Part shown: piece after piece, positions 48,739 through 61,900 of the stretch
Layout: each line of letters starts with the position of its first letter
How positions within the stretch are numbered: the first letter of the stretch is position 1
From: Haliclona indistincta
Taxonomy: Eukaryota; Porifera; Demospongiae; Haplosclerida; Chalinidae
Reading direction: 5' to 3'
NCBI GenBank assembly: GCA_964017065.1
Contig: OZ024783.1
Span: forward strand, 7,852,391 to 7,916,390
DNA: 64,000 nt
Translations under genes and position numbers: made by a program
The notes under the pieces: generated by a model
What the model saw: only the letters and a program-made list of their open reading frames with translations
Databases searched by the model: none
What the model was told of the DNA's origin: nothing

Positions 48739-50760
48739 CTAGATATAAAAAAAAGTTTTAATAAAAAAAACTAAAAAGTGTAGGGATGACGCTTGCAAAA
48801 GTAAAGGAACAAGATGGGATGATGCTTGAAAAAGTAAAGGAACAAGATGGGATGATGCTTGCAAAAGTAAAGGAACAAGATGGGATGACGCTTGCAAAAG
48901 TAAAGGAACAAGATGGGATGATGCTTGCAAAAGTGAAGTATGTAAAAGTCCCAAGTATCCCTACATCAGCGGCTTGTTGCGATGGCGTGTAACTGACAAA
49001 TGCGGAATCCTCTTCCTATACCTTTTACAACCGTCAATTACTTAATCGGACTGTGTGACAGTGTCTTCCAAACCACAGATACCTCTAGTTATTCACAACT
49101 GTTAACTACTTCATCGGACTGCGTCCTCCAAACACAGATACCTCTAGTTGTTTACAACCGTCAATTACTTCATCGGACTGCGTCCTCCAAACACAGATAC
49201 CTCTAGTTGTTTACAACCGTCAATTACTTCATCGGACTGCGTCCTCCTTCAAGCCGCTGATGTAGGGATACTTGGGACTTTTACATACTTCACTTTTGCA
49301 AGCATCATCCCATCTTGTTCCTTTACTTTTGCAAGCGTCATCCCATCTTGTTCCTTTACTTTTGCAAGCATCATCCCATCTTGTTCCTTTACTTTTCAAG
49401 CATCATCCCATCTTGTTCCTTTACTTTTGCAAGCGTCATCCCTACACTTTTTAGTTTTTTTTATTAAAACTTTTTTACTTTACTTGTTCCTGTTACTTTT
49501 TTTTATCACTATCAGTTTGAACTTATTAGCTGTATTCTAGCTATGCTAGCTCTTATTTCATTTTTACAACTCTGTGAGCAGCAGATACTAGTCTAGTAGA
49601 TCAGAAGGTTAATAGCCTCTAGACAGAGAGTCAAGGAACATGGAATGTTATTATCGGCAATCACAAGAATAATGAAAAGGTTTAAATTAGTTAGAGAGGT
49701 TGAGAGTATGAGTTGACAACATGATATTTCTTAGCACTGTGATGGATGAAGAAAGACTAACACTAACAACTCAGTGTATGATGCCATGGCTAGTCCGTAG
49801 ACTAGTCCCAGGCTTGCATGTTGATGTTGATATCACGATCACAGAGGCTTCTAGCTTGTTACAATGTCCAGTTGTCAACAGCACAGGGTCCTATGGGTAT
49901 AGCCTACGCCGGGTAGTGTAAGAAACTAGTAGCCTATGCCCCAGGCTGAGATCGGGTAGCCACCGTCGTCCGGTTCGCGCCTGCCGTGGGTCATGATGTC
50001 AGCATAGACAGATCAGTGCTACCCAGGGTATAGTATATACTGCTTGTTCATACCTCTAGGCTCTACCTTGCGCGCTGAAGCGCCCAGAGCAGAGAGAAAG
50101 CGACAACCGAGTTCAGTTTCAAAACTGATGTGGGCGGAGCCAATGATCAGCAGCGACAAGAGGGTTAATTAATGGAATCGCTCTAACTGTCCAAAACGGT
50201 CCAAAACCCATGTTTTTCAAGGATTAATCGTTTCTTGTAGTGTTTGATGCCTATCTAAGAAGTAAGTGCACTACCCCAGATGCATACACATGCGATGGTG
50301 CAGGTTTGGTAGTGATTCGTTCACTCAGGACAGCGCTAGGCTTACTGAAAGAAGAAGAAGAAGAAGAAGAAGAAGAAGAAAGAAGATGAACAATTCGCGT
50401 GGGCGGCGATTTTAGTTTACCACTTTAGAAACGTCTGCCAGCTTCGCCAAAGATATTTTCTTGCTCAGAACAATCGTCTGATCAATCCTAGATGTCTGGA
50501 ATCTCGAGAAACGCTAAAACAGCGAAGATCTGCAACGGCTCTCTGAGAGTCGCCATCTTGATTTTCGTCGTCAAGCAAGCAGTCCCGGCGACTTTCATAG
50601 ACTTCCTGCAAGCGCTCGCACTTCAGATTCCCTCATAGATAGTTAAAATGCAGTAGAAATGTATAACAGTAGAGATATGTGCGAAAACTCATTTTCACAC
50701 ATGAGTAGCCGCCATCTTAGTTCGAGGTCATCCCTACATATCATTGCCGATCGGCAATGA
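48739..50760. mobile_element. Composite element with minisatellite fold-back head
   Basis: The head has two nearly perfect arms of about 230 bp (48743-48978 and 49250-49474). Each arm is built from about five copies of a 33-bp unit around GCAAAAGTAAAGGAACAAGA. The loop holds about four direct repeats of about 60 bp around TTACTTCATCGGACTGCGTC (49013-49245). The tail (49480-50760) includes a GAA microsatellite (50348-50380) and matches 236-883, ending CATCCCTACATA. Receptor L intron 7 lacks all of it, so it is one 2.0-kb insertion. The open frames in the arms are by-products of the repeat. Confidence 0.75.
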
Positions 50761-52546
50761 TAATATTGATGTGACATTGTCCATGCAGTTGTATTGTCAT
50801 GGCATGCACCGTATATAGGATAGTGAAGTAACACGCTACTGAGAACTGAAAATACATAATGTGATGTATTTGTGACACTAGCCTAGAAACATCTATACCA
50901 TGTATGCACATTTCCTCTAGTGTATTCACATTTCCTCACATTCCTCGTAGTAGTAGCTACATGCAACATGGAAGTGATCAATCACTCACCGACATTCCAG
51001 TGAAGTTAGTTTCACTGAGGCTGTGTCTGATGAGACAAGCTGTGCTGCTGTTACCATAACTGAACTCCTCCAGTGGAACAGGAGAAGGACCACAGTCCAA
51101 TGTGTCATTGGTGTTGATCATATTCATAGTTCTGTTCAGAGCAAGTGCCAATGTCCACACGCTGTCATATGCTAGTGTGTCTACAAATCGTGCGGAACTG
51201 GATATAGGAGAGTCAGTATCATTAATAGGGTACTGCTGTATAACCAGAGCTCTCTCCAGTACAGATGCCAGCTCATCCTCTGTGCAGTTGACATCATTAG
51301 TTGACCTCCACCAATCCTCAGAGTACCAGCCATAGAGTATCCAGGTATAATCAGGAGATCTTCTTGATGATTTACTAGCCTACAATATTATTGTGTGACA
51401 AATTAGCAGCACTGTATCCATTGAAGTGACATACTGCACAAAGTATTTGAATTGCCTTGTCTTCAAAACAGTTTATCAGGTTTATACAAGAATCATTATC
51501 CTATGCAGGGACAAAAATAGAACACACTAAAAATCTGAATGTATAGCATGCGTACTTACAAATAGAACATCAATATCTTGATCAGTATCAAATCTGTAAA
51601 GAGATTCGACTGAGACATTAGAATTAGTTGCAGTAAACTCCTGAATAACCATGCCCTCAACCTTTGCAAAACATAAAGACATGACATGTTTGGCATTGTT
51701 CACTTGTTCCTGCACATAGTTATAGCCAACCTGAAGAAAGGGTTTTTCTCTTTGTGTTAAAATTGAAATACGCTTCCATCTAAATTTGCTCACTAAAGCA
51801 ACTAGTGCGATAACAAGATTGCTTTCAGAAGGATACAGATTGAAGTGATCTCCATTACGCAACGTGTCACTTCCAGTTCCAGATGGTGCGTATGAGAGCT
51901 GCCAAAAGCATTATAGCAATAATAATGTTGTGACTAAACAATACTACTTTCGTATACAGAACAAAATGGTAATTTCCTTACCTAGAAACTCGCTCAGGAA
52001 ACTTTCATGTCACGTATAATTTAAAGTACTAATTTCTGCACAATTTGCGGTATACCGTTCTAATAACGTATAGCTAGTTGGATTTAAACACAATTCTGAT
52101 ACAATGTGTAGTTTGAAGTTAACATCTGTGGTAGTGTGGATTGAAGTAGACATGCTCAATGTTGATTTTTACTAAAATCGCTAGTATGTAGCTCACTAAT
52201 ATCTAGTTCAATGTGCATTGCAGCTTTTGCAATACATGCTAGTATTTAAACTCACCAGTGTCAGTCCATATGATGATACTATGTCAGCAACAGGCTGAGT
52301 AGAGACTGAACAGCCACAACCAATCACACCAATGAAGGTTGGAGAGGGGAGCTGTATTTGAGTCAGGAACTCTTGCACTGCTGTTGGTCCATCACACTAA
52401 ATCAACATCAAGACAAGCACAGGCATGATACTTTTGTTGTACCTTGTCGTCAACGAGCATTGAATTCAATTCATAACCGTTCAGAATTGATTGTTCATTG
52501 TCTATCCGTTTCACGGCTATATCAAATGCCGCTGCAGCTCCGCAGC

Positions 52547-53105
52547 GAATAACCATGCCCTCAACCTTTGCAAAACATAAAGACATGACATGTTTGGCAT
52601 TGTTCACTTGTTCCTGCACATAGTTATAGCCAACCTGAAGAAAGGGTTTTTCTCTTTGTGTTAAAATTGAAATACGCTCCCAACTAAAATTCCTCACTAA
52701 AGCAACTAGTGCAAGAATAATATTGCTTTCAGAAGGATACAGATTGAAGTGATGTCCATTAAGCAACGTGTCACTTCCAGATGGTGCGTATAGAGAGCTG
52801 CCAAAAGCATTATAGCAATAATAATGTTGTGACTAAACAATACTACTGGTGTATACAAAACAAAATGGTAAGTTCCTTAAGGACCTTGAAACTCACTCAG
52901 GAAACTTTCATGTCACATATAATTTCAAGTACTAATTTCTGCACAATTTGCGGTATACCGTTCTAACGTATAGCTAGTTGGATTTAAACACAATTCTGAT
53001 ACAATGTGTAGTTTAAAGTTAACATCTGTGGTAGTGTGGATTGAAGTAGACATGCTCAATGTTGATTTTTACTAAAATCGCTAGTAGCTCGCTAATATCT
53101 AGTTC
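52547..53105 (-). pseudogene. Exon 3-4 remnant of a lost L-like receptor
   Basis: 52550-52790 repeats exon 3, its 69-bp intron and the start of exon 4 of an L-like copy (GHHFNLYPSES, SWERISILTQREKPFLQ). It is joined in frame to the rest of J exon 1. 52790-53105 is the matching intron 2, also present at 51900-52210 and 63303-63620. It ends abruptly against EF-hand sequence. Confidence 0.7.
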
Positions 53106-53107
53106 AA

Positions 53108-53186
53108 TGCGGTCAAGGAGAGTGAAGCTCCCCTTCATCTTCTCGACCCACTTGGTACTTCCCAGATAGTCCTGTGAAGTAGCCAT
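53108..53186 (-). pseudogene. 5' fragment of the EF-hand gene
   Basis: The first 26 codons of the calcium-binding protein (MATSQDYLGSTKWVEKMKGS and on to the first EF loop) are kept with the upstream region to about 53345, then stop at the junction. The full gene is at 34649-35197. It marks the left end of the duplicated block. Confidence 0.85.
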
Positions 53187-53344
53187 CACTAACCTCGTAC
53201 CACAGGCCAGAGACGAAGACAGCAGTGCAATAGTGGGGGTGCTGTATGCGCGGTGCAAAACGAGAGTCTTATTCTGTACGACTCCCACTATATGCACCGC
53301 GAGTCCGCGAAGCCAGGGGGGCGTGCCGATGATATTTAACCCCG

Positions 53345-54689
53345 TTTTCAATCTACGTGCGCGCGCGCGCGCATACAGAAGCATTGACGATTGACCGCAG
53401 AATCAAACCGTAGCCTAGTAGGTACTTAACTAGGCTAAATCATTCCGTTACTTACATGTATGTCGTTACAGAGAGACAAGAGACAAAGGGAATGGTTCAA
53501 AAAAGGAAAAAGTCATGTGCTGAATGTGACAGAGACTATATGAAGAGGCAGTGAGACACAGCGACAAAGAGATTATTCTACAATGTCATCATAATATACA
53601 ATTAAATTAATGATAATCTGTAGGTCCCTATTCCCATTACATGATGAGCTCAGGATATGTGGTCTATCAACTCTACTAGTTTTTATAAGAACTATGAGCC
53701 AAAGACAATTCTAATCCTTAGTTACATGTACACTTATGCTTAACAGATTAAACTGTCGCTTTAAAAGCTGTGCTAACAATCTGGAGTGACTGCACAGAGT
53801 CCAGCTGTGTCATGATAGCTGTGTAGATTAGCTAGATACATAACACTCACATGTCTAGTCTCGGGAATTTTGTCTACGCGATTTGACTCGACTACTTCTT
53901 TGACCGCAATACGGTGGTTGTGTTTTTTTAACAAGTCATTTATTGCATGGAATTTTTATATCATATTTGGAGGATCCTAGCTCAGCTCAGTTAGTTTTGC
54001 TTCCACATGATTGCACATATAGCCATGCATAACACACTCATGTAAAAGCACAATAATAAATGCTACATGGCTGATTTATTTTACTCACTACAAATCTCTA
54101 ATAACAAATGACCCGTTAAGGCAGCAATACTATTTTTGCAGTGGATGATGGTATAAACTCATCAGCTGCCACATGCAGCTGGTGATCCTGAGTTTATATT
54201 TTGATTCCTTCACTGAGCTTGCAAACAAAAGCACCAAAATGAGTGACCTGAATAAAAACACATGCACACTGCACAATACTGTACAAAATATTAATAATTA
54301 GGGAAGTTACAAACTCTAAGACAACTAGTATTTTTTATTGCAAGAAGGCATGTACAGCGGGTGGAGTTAATTGCACAGATAAAACAATGTTACAGTAGTT
54401 ACATTATTGAGAAGAAAATAATTACATGTATTGCTGACAAAATATGCTTCTAAAAACATCAGTTCAGAGTATAGCACATGTAAAATTAAATGCAACTATG
54501 TATGCCTGATATTTCAGAAAAATAAACTGAACTAAGTGAGTGTGTGCTACATTAAATGTTGTCGGTGATAATTTCATAAGATTTTTGTGAACCGCTAGAA
54601 GTTAGTGATGGTTCTGATCTCTTTGCCTGCCAAAGAGGAATCATAAAACATCAACTGATTTACTCACTCGATTCTATATACTCACTTCA
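53345..54689. other. Duplicated spacer downstream of receptor K
   Basis: This matches 35390-36070 and then 38726-39158, without the 2.65-kb insertion. It includes a relic of receptor exon 1 (about 54190-54245) and a private segment near 53615-53790. No gene seen. Confidence 0.55.
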
Positions 54690-57600
54690 TTAATCCTTTA
54701 TTCGCCGTTTCAAAGTCATTATCTCTTGTTCCAATTGAGCTATCTTGGTTTTGTCACTGAACGTAGACATTGTTGTGTCCTCATTCGTGAACACCTTCTC
54801 TCCATGTGGATCACGACAAAGAGAAACCATCTGAGGCATATTGCAGTATACATATCGATATAAAAACACTACATTTATACCTTTGGTATAAAGATTAGCC
54901 CAACAACAGCACTGGCAGCCAACAAAATGTGTCCAGTGCTCAATGCTTCAGAAACATTGTTGTAGTCTTGAAGTACCAGTCCGAGAAGCATAGTTTCCAC
55001 TAGTGCGATCGTAGTGAAATAAGTGATGATAGCTATTTCCTTAGAGTCGTTCACTACTTTGATCTTCACATTGCGAATTCTCACAGCAAGTATCAATGCA
55101 GCTATCTGCATTGTTATTGAAACACAGTGCACGAATCAATAACTGTTTATAATGCGCATGATGTTGTTGACTACTCTGTATAAGTAAGACAGTTCTAAAG
55201 AGTGATTATAGTTTTAAGTCTTATATACATAGTTACATGTACTTATGTGCAAACGTATAGTGCATTATACGTGTGGACTCAGACCATTATAGTGTATACA
55301 CATGTATGATGCATTGGCTGTACCTGAAGTATTGCTAAGTATACATACAATGTAAGAGACCAAGCCTGAGACAATGGTGGAAAGCAGTTTATGATCAAAA
55401 ATGTCTGAAGAACTCCTTGATCCTAAAAAATGATGTTGCAATGATGTCGAACAGTGTTTTTGTGCTAACGTACATTTCGGGAGTCACGTGTTTCTCCATC
55501 TGGGCTGGTGAAGGCTCTTGGTATTGTGGCTGGTATTGAGTATCCAATCACTAACAACACAAGCACTATCGATACAACGATTGCTATGAATATTCCAAGG
55601 TGACAATCAGTTATATTCTGTTTATTAAAAACAACTCAATAACCATATTCAACATGAAAATACATGTACACACTTTCTTTTGAGGAGACGGATTGTGAAA
55701 TATGTAATAGATTCTCCACATTTTAGCCAAAATAGGTCCAAATATGAGCGTGAATCCGATGCAATTTAAAAAACTTACCAACTACAAATAGGCAATATTA
55801 ATTTTTCAATGCATTATGTTGCATACCTTGCAACAAACATCCCACAATGCAAAACTATTCGAAAAGGGCATTCTGACAAACACGGATGCGTAAGTAAAAA
55901 TAGCACCAGCTATGATGCAGTAGTTGAGGTTTGGACTAGTCAGACGAACAATTCTGGAGACAAAATGGAAATACCAAAGACAGTATTGTTATCATAATAG
56001 TATCAAACCTTCTCTTTCTGAAAACAATGTTGAAGATTAGACAGACAATGCTGAAAATGATGCCTGCAATCCCAAAGGCATACAAAATTACCACAGCTGC
56101 AATATTGAAGACATTTATAACAGTTATAGTTGACCCATCGGGTGGTATTCCATCTAGTAGATGCAATAACAGTTAGCATTGGTTATAGTATGATGTCTTA
56201 CCAGGCCATACAGTGGATGCGTTTTCCTCTACTAAATAACTGAATGACATCATGTCCACACAAACATCTGCAAACTGTTGAAGCCTTAATTGTGATGAAC
56301 CTGGTGCAATGTAAAATTATTCACAAACTTCTGTATGGGACTTACTATTTCTGTACTGTAGTAATCTAATAGTGTCTTGTTTCCGTACTCCTGAGCCATC
56401 AAAGAGAACTGGTCCCTAAATCGAAAGAAACAATTTACCCCATACAATGAGTTACGGTCATAACTTGGAAACAGCATGCATCAGGTTTGGGATGCTACCA
56501 TGTCTAGACTAGCTGCTGATGGTGCTTGTATTTGGTGTATATTGACACTTACCGACATTCCAGTGAAGTTAGTTCCACTGAGGCTGTGTCTGATGAGACA
56601 AGCTGTGCTGCTGTTACCATAACCGAACTCCTCCAGTGGAACAGGAGAAGGACCACAGTCCAATGTGTCATTGGTGTTGATCATATTCATAGTTCTGTTT
56701 AGAGCAAGTGCTAATGTCCACACGCTGTCATATGCTAGTGTTTTTATAAATGATCTGGAGCTGGTTCTCAGAAGAACTTCAGATATTAGGTCTAAATTCT
56801 GTAAAAGGAAATTAATGTATAATAATTTTACATATTATTTCAGAGCAACTCTCACCCCCACAGTAGTATCATTAGACACGTTGTCACTAATAGGGTACTG
56901 CTGTATAACCAGAGCTCTCTCCAGTACAGATGCCAGCTCATCCTCTGTACAGTTGACATCATTAGTTGACCTCCTCCAATCCTCAGAGTACCAGCCATAC
57001 AGTATCCAGACATAATCAGGATATCTCCTTGATGATCTACTGGCCTAAAGTCAATAGGAATTATTGCATGATACAGACATGTTAACATACCGCACACATA
57101 ATTTGAATGGCTACGTCTTCAAAACAGTTGACCAGATTTATTTGAGAACCATTCATCTACATTTAAAAATCAGTTGCTCTAAAGGTCTTGCTGAAGTTAT
57201 TGAACATACAAATATGTTATCAATATCTTGTTCATTTCTGACTCTAGAAAGAGGTAGCACTGTGAGGTTAGTTGTAGATAACTCTTGAACAATCATATCT
57301 TCAATCTATAAAAATAAGTTTATAAAATTTGTGCCATAGCCATGCATCTGGCAATGTATTTCTTAATGCATTATGACAGACTCATCGACTTCAATAAAAA
57401 TACAAACCATGTTTATTCATACCTTCAGAAAAGGATACTCATTTTGTGTTATTATTGATATTTGGCTCCATTTGAATGATCTCATCACGGAAACTAGTGC
57501 ATGAACAAGGTTATTATTAGAAGGATACAGCTCATAGGGTCCTCCACTATTTACTGCATCACGATCAAAATGTCTACTGCTGGATGGTGTGTAAGAGATC

Positions 57601-58188
57601 TGTAATGAAATAATGATGAACATGTGTGCATATCTACACATGTAATTATAGTTATACATCTTCACATTGCATACATACCATAACATAAGCCTAGTATGCT
57701 GTTTAACGAAATGAAAGTGAATGTGTGTTGCAAATGGCTTCCTATAGCCGATGATCCCACTCACTGACTCACCAGTGGTAGTCCATATGATGATACTATG
57801 TCAGCAACAGACTGAGTAGATACTGAACAGCCACAACCAATCACACCAATGAGTGTTGGAGAGGGGAGCTGTATTTGAGCTAGGAACTCTCGCACTGCTG
57901 TTGGTCCACCACACTGTAAAGCTGCTTGTCAAAGGCACGTGTTGGAGTGAATAAAATTCTTACCTTGTCGTCAATGAGCGTCGAGAGATTTAGTTGATAG
58001 CCATTCAGAAGTGATGGTTCACTGTTTATCCGTTTCAAGGCTAGGTCAAATGCTACTGCAGCTCGGCTTGTGTTGAACCGTGCAGAACTGGAAACCATTA
58101 GCAAGACAGACAGGTTTCTTTCCTTTACTGCTTGAGAGCAGACAACTGTTCTTGAACAGATAATCCATAAAACGAGTAGCTTAAACAT
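54690..58188 (-). CDS. GABA-B-like receptor K, intact, duplicate of I
   Basis: The exon order and sizes are as in I: exon 1 57964-58188, exon 16 with the stop at 54690-54830, exon 15 about 54883-55107, exons 6 and 7 in the long phase-0 form (about 56852-57045 and 56553-56801). No frame break was seen in the exons I followed. The signal peptide is MFKLLVLWIICSRTVVCSQA. The usual binding-site Glu is Lys (IKTLAYD), as in I, and exon 2 starts CGGPTAV where others have CDGPTAV. Membrane and coil segments match I closely. It lies one duplication period (about 15.5 kb) from I, and its promoter keeps the GGCGGGGCTTC block near 58246-58258. Confidence 0.82.
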
Positions 58189-58489
58189 CTTGCTTATCGG
58201 TCAAAGTTTACAAGGTAGATAGATGTCAGTACTATACAGCGAAAGTATAGGCGGGGCTTCTGGCCTGACTTGCTACAGTATGTGTCAATCCCTCTGTATT
58301 CCAACAGTGCGTGTATGTAAACATTCATGCATTAATTTTCTTTCAGATTCCATGCTTTGGAAAATTATTGTGAAATCCCCTATTGCCTAGGCAAGTCTGA
58401 GAGTAGTGAAAGATAAATGGAGCCCTGACGATAGTAGCTCAATTAACTTCCTACAAGTCAGCTATATTATGTTAAAATTTGCTATTTGT

Positions 58490-58615
58490 TTTTTCATCAT
58501 AGCAACTAGTGCATGAACAAGGTTATTATCAAGAGGATACAGCTCATAGGGTCTTCCGTTGTTCACTGCATCACAATCAACATATGCCGGATGGTGTGTA
58601 AGAGATCCGTGACTG
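58490..58615 (-). pseudogene. Relic of receptor exon 3, second copy
   Basis: Same decayed exon 3 as at 43010-43130, carried by the large duplication. It still reads RPYELYPLDNNLVHALV on the minus strand. Confidence 0.6.
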
Positions 58616-58926
58616 TGACATGAATTAATTCAACACTGTTGACAATAATTGTACAACTAGTCTCACATGACTGTAGATTATTGGTGTATACACATGCTCT
58701 CCATTAACATTAGATTTTGAAATCATGCCTAGGCTATTTTTATTACGCAAGGCATGCATATGAAAGAAAAAAATGATACTGTAATTAAACATTGATGCAT
58801 GCATGTATCTTCATGTGTATGCATGAGGGTTACAATTTGGCTGAACATGTACAGGCTAAAAGTGAGTTTTAAAAGAATGACATACTGTAGTGTATGCGAC
58901 TGCATTATAAAATGACAGTTTAATTA

Positions 58927-61900
58927 TTATCTTTGATGAGCAGCCTGATCCATCATTATTCCGAGTTTGGAGTTTGCTGCTAGCTATTATGAATAAAGGC
59001 AATGTTATAGTACATACGTACATGTATAATCTTACATTTTCTGATGGATGCGATTTGCTCAGTTGTTGCTTAAGAGACAGTATCTCCTTCTCCAACAGAG
59101 ATATTTTGGTCTTGTCATTAAATCTAGAAGTGTCAGTATTTTCTCTCTGAGTAGTATTGAACACTCTCTCCCCTTTGGGATCTCGCCACAAAGATATCAT
59201 CTGTGCCATGCATGGGTAATGTAAACCGGTCGTAAATTTCTACTCAAACCCAAATTTTATACTAAAAAATTACCTACATGTATTATGTGATTGTGTGAAA
59301 GTATGGTTATATGCAGGTGATAGCTTATATCCTCAATTACTTAATATTGGGACAAAGAAAATAAAAGAAAATAATATTAGACTTCTTAACAGCCACTACA
59401 TGTATGCTAGGCCTGTCAACATAAAAATCATGGTAAAGAATCAAGACTTAGGTCTAATTGCTATTATTGAGAATTAAATATTACAACATATAGTTACTAG
59501 GATAAGATACAATATTATTTCGCATGGGAAAATTATTTACCTTTGGTATGAATGTTACTCCAATAATGACAGTGGTAGCCAACAATATCAGTGCCACATT
59601 CAAAACTTTAGTGGTATGATTGTGTGCAACTACTATTCCGAGAATTAAATTTTCCATTACTGTGAGAGTGGTGAAGTAGACAATCACAGCTATTTCTTTT
59701 GAGTCATTTACTGCCTTGATCTTCACATTGTAATTCAGCACGGCTAGCACCAAAGCAGCAATCTGTTAATAATATCAGACATTATTTAGCAGTAAAATGA
59801 GCATCGCTAATGGTTATTGATTCGGCAATGAATTACTCATTAGCCAGTAACGGCAGAGCAGGGGAGCAATTGCGAATCAGTACTCTACTCAGGCTACAGA
59901 AGTATAGTTTTTAAATTTGCCTATACACTTGTAAGATAATTATTAATATTAGCAAGTTTTAACTGGCTCGCATTCGCCTTTGTCTGCTGCTTCCGCCGTA
60001 CCTGCCGGCAATAATTATGAACAACAACTAAAAATAATTTAATAATGCTACAGTAGACCCTCGCTAATCCGAAAACCTTGCTACTTCGCCAATACTGTTC
60101 AGATTACTGAGTGAATTTGTTCGGACTAGTGAAACAAGATATCAAACAATGCTTTAATTATTGTGTTTGTACTTTAATTAACTATTTAATTTTGTCTTAT
60201 TTTCTTATTATTTTTTTCTCCTTACACCTTAGTGCCATTCATCATAATAAAAATGTTAACATAACATCTTTAACATCTAAATGTATTTTTTCTCCTAACA
60301 ATGCTAATTACAATTATTCATAATAATTCTTATTATTACACAAAATTAGGACTAGCAAGGTTCGGATTAGTTAACCAGACGCAGTACAAGTCGACTTAAA
60401 ATTGGTATTTAATTACCTGCAGAATTCCCAAGTAAGCATACAGTGTCATAGTCCAAATAAATGATGGCAGAGAGTAGCAGTTGATAATTACAAAACTTTG
60501 GAGTATTCCTCTTTCCTGCATGTAAAGGTATACTAGCTTTTGAAAAAAATCTTCAATCAATATGTTTACACCACATGCAGACTCTTCACTAAAGCATATA
60601 ACCATGATTAGCACACTGCATACGAGCAATAAAATCGGTCTTACACATAATAATGATTTTTAACTATAAGAATTCAGGGAAATTTGAATAAACTCACATT
60701 CCTCATGTCTCGGATTTCTCCATTTGGGCTGGTGACGGCTGTTGGTATTGTGGCTGGTATTGAGAAGCCAAGCACTAACAACACAACCACTATTGACACA
60801 ACAATAGCTATGAATATTCCAAGGTGACAATCAGTTATATTCTGTTTGTTAATGATCAAGAATCATTTTAGATACATACGAATACATGCCTTCTTTTTGG
60901 GAGTTGGATTATGAAATATGTAATAGATTCTCAACATTTTAGCCAAAATAGGTCCAAATATTAACGTGTATCCAAAAGAATCCAGAATGGTCTCCAACTG
61001 TAACAAACAAATAATGCAGTGATGCATGTTCTGTTTCTCATGCATGAACCTTGCAGCCAACATCCCACACAATCATATTATTGGAAGCAGGCAATGAGAT
61101 GAAGACAGATCCATAAAGCAACACAGCCCCAGATATGATGCAGTAGTTGAGATTTGGGCTAGTGAGACGAACAATTCTGCAAATAGGTGAAAGCAATAGC
61201 TCAGTCCATATTGTATTCTTTACCTTCTATTCCTAAATACTATGTTAAAAGTAAAGCATATTATGCAGAAGATGATTCCTCCAACTCCGAATGCATACAT
61301 TAGCACAAGTGAAAAAACTGGAAAATTTGTTGTAACTTTGATAATTGATCCATCAGGTGGTATACCATCTGTATCACAAACACAATTAACTCTGAGCAAT
61401 TATTGTCATCTTTACAGCAATGAAGAATGAGTACATCATGCATGCATACCCGGCCATACTGTGGATTGATTTTCTCCTACTATATAGTTGAAGGTCATGG
61501 TGTCTATGCTGATATCTGCAAACTGTTGAAGCCTTATGCTTGATGAGACTACATGTATAAAATACAAGATTCAAATTAAGTCCATTAACCCTTCAAGTGC
61601 GGACAGCAATTCTAGCCTCTATTTTGTGAATTTCACTAACCTTTGAAGCCATTAGACAGACAAACTAGCGCTGTGATCACCGTTAATATGCAAAATCAAC
61701 TTGCACAACGTGCGGGCTTGTTGTCAATGACAATTGCGGTTAACCACGCCCATTTGACGATCTACCAACTGTCGTTTGCTAGAATCACTCTCACCGGAGC
61801 AAAAAACGCTGCTTGTTTGGTCAAAACAGCACGTGTGAGACAAAGTTAGTGCACGTATGGCTGCTTTTTATGTCAAGAAGCCCCTGGAGACCCAGTGGTG

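Larger units (their letters stand above)
43438..52546 (-). pseudogene. GABA-B-like receptor J, broken and transposon-filled
   Basis: Exons recognised: partial 1 (52443 to about 52546), 2 (about 52258-52397), 3-4 (about 51560-51900), 5 (about 51438-51502), fused 6+7 (50990-51379), 8 (48669-48738), 9-13 between about 46520 and 47387, 14 (46245-46343), 15 (44084-44305), 16 (43547-43711) and 17 (43438-43494, ending HQR stop). Faults: the signal peptide half of exon 1 is gone, replaced by a piece of exon 4 from another copy, and the donor after exon 8 has changed from GT to TT (48667-48668) relative to receptor L. Introns 7, 8 and 14 hold transposons, stretching the gene to 9 kb. The exon 6/7 intron is absent, as in L. 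The tail is MISLWRDPKGERVF with coil LEKEILSLKQQL. GWYSEDWW and VDTLAYD (Asp for Glu) are present. Confidence 0.75.

Noticed and set aside
48780..49460. Repeated frames in the 33-bp units (KVKEQDGMMLA and its reverse)
   Set aside because: The unit length is a multiple of three, so any frame stays open. They lie in palindromic transposon arms.
48739..49480. CRISPR-like array of repeats
   Set aside because: Units are directly adjacent minisatellite copies in inverted arms without unique spacers, in a eukaryotic genome.
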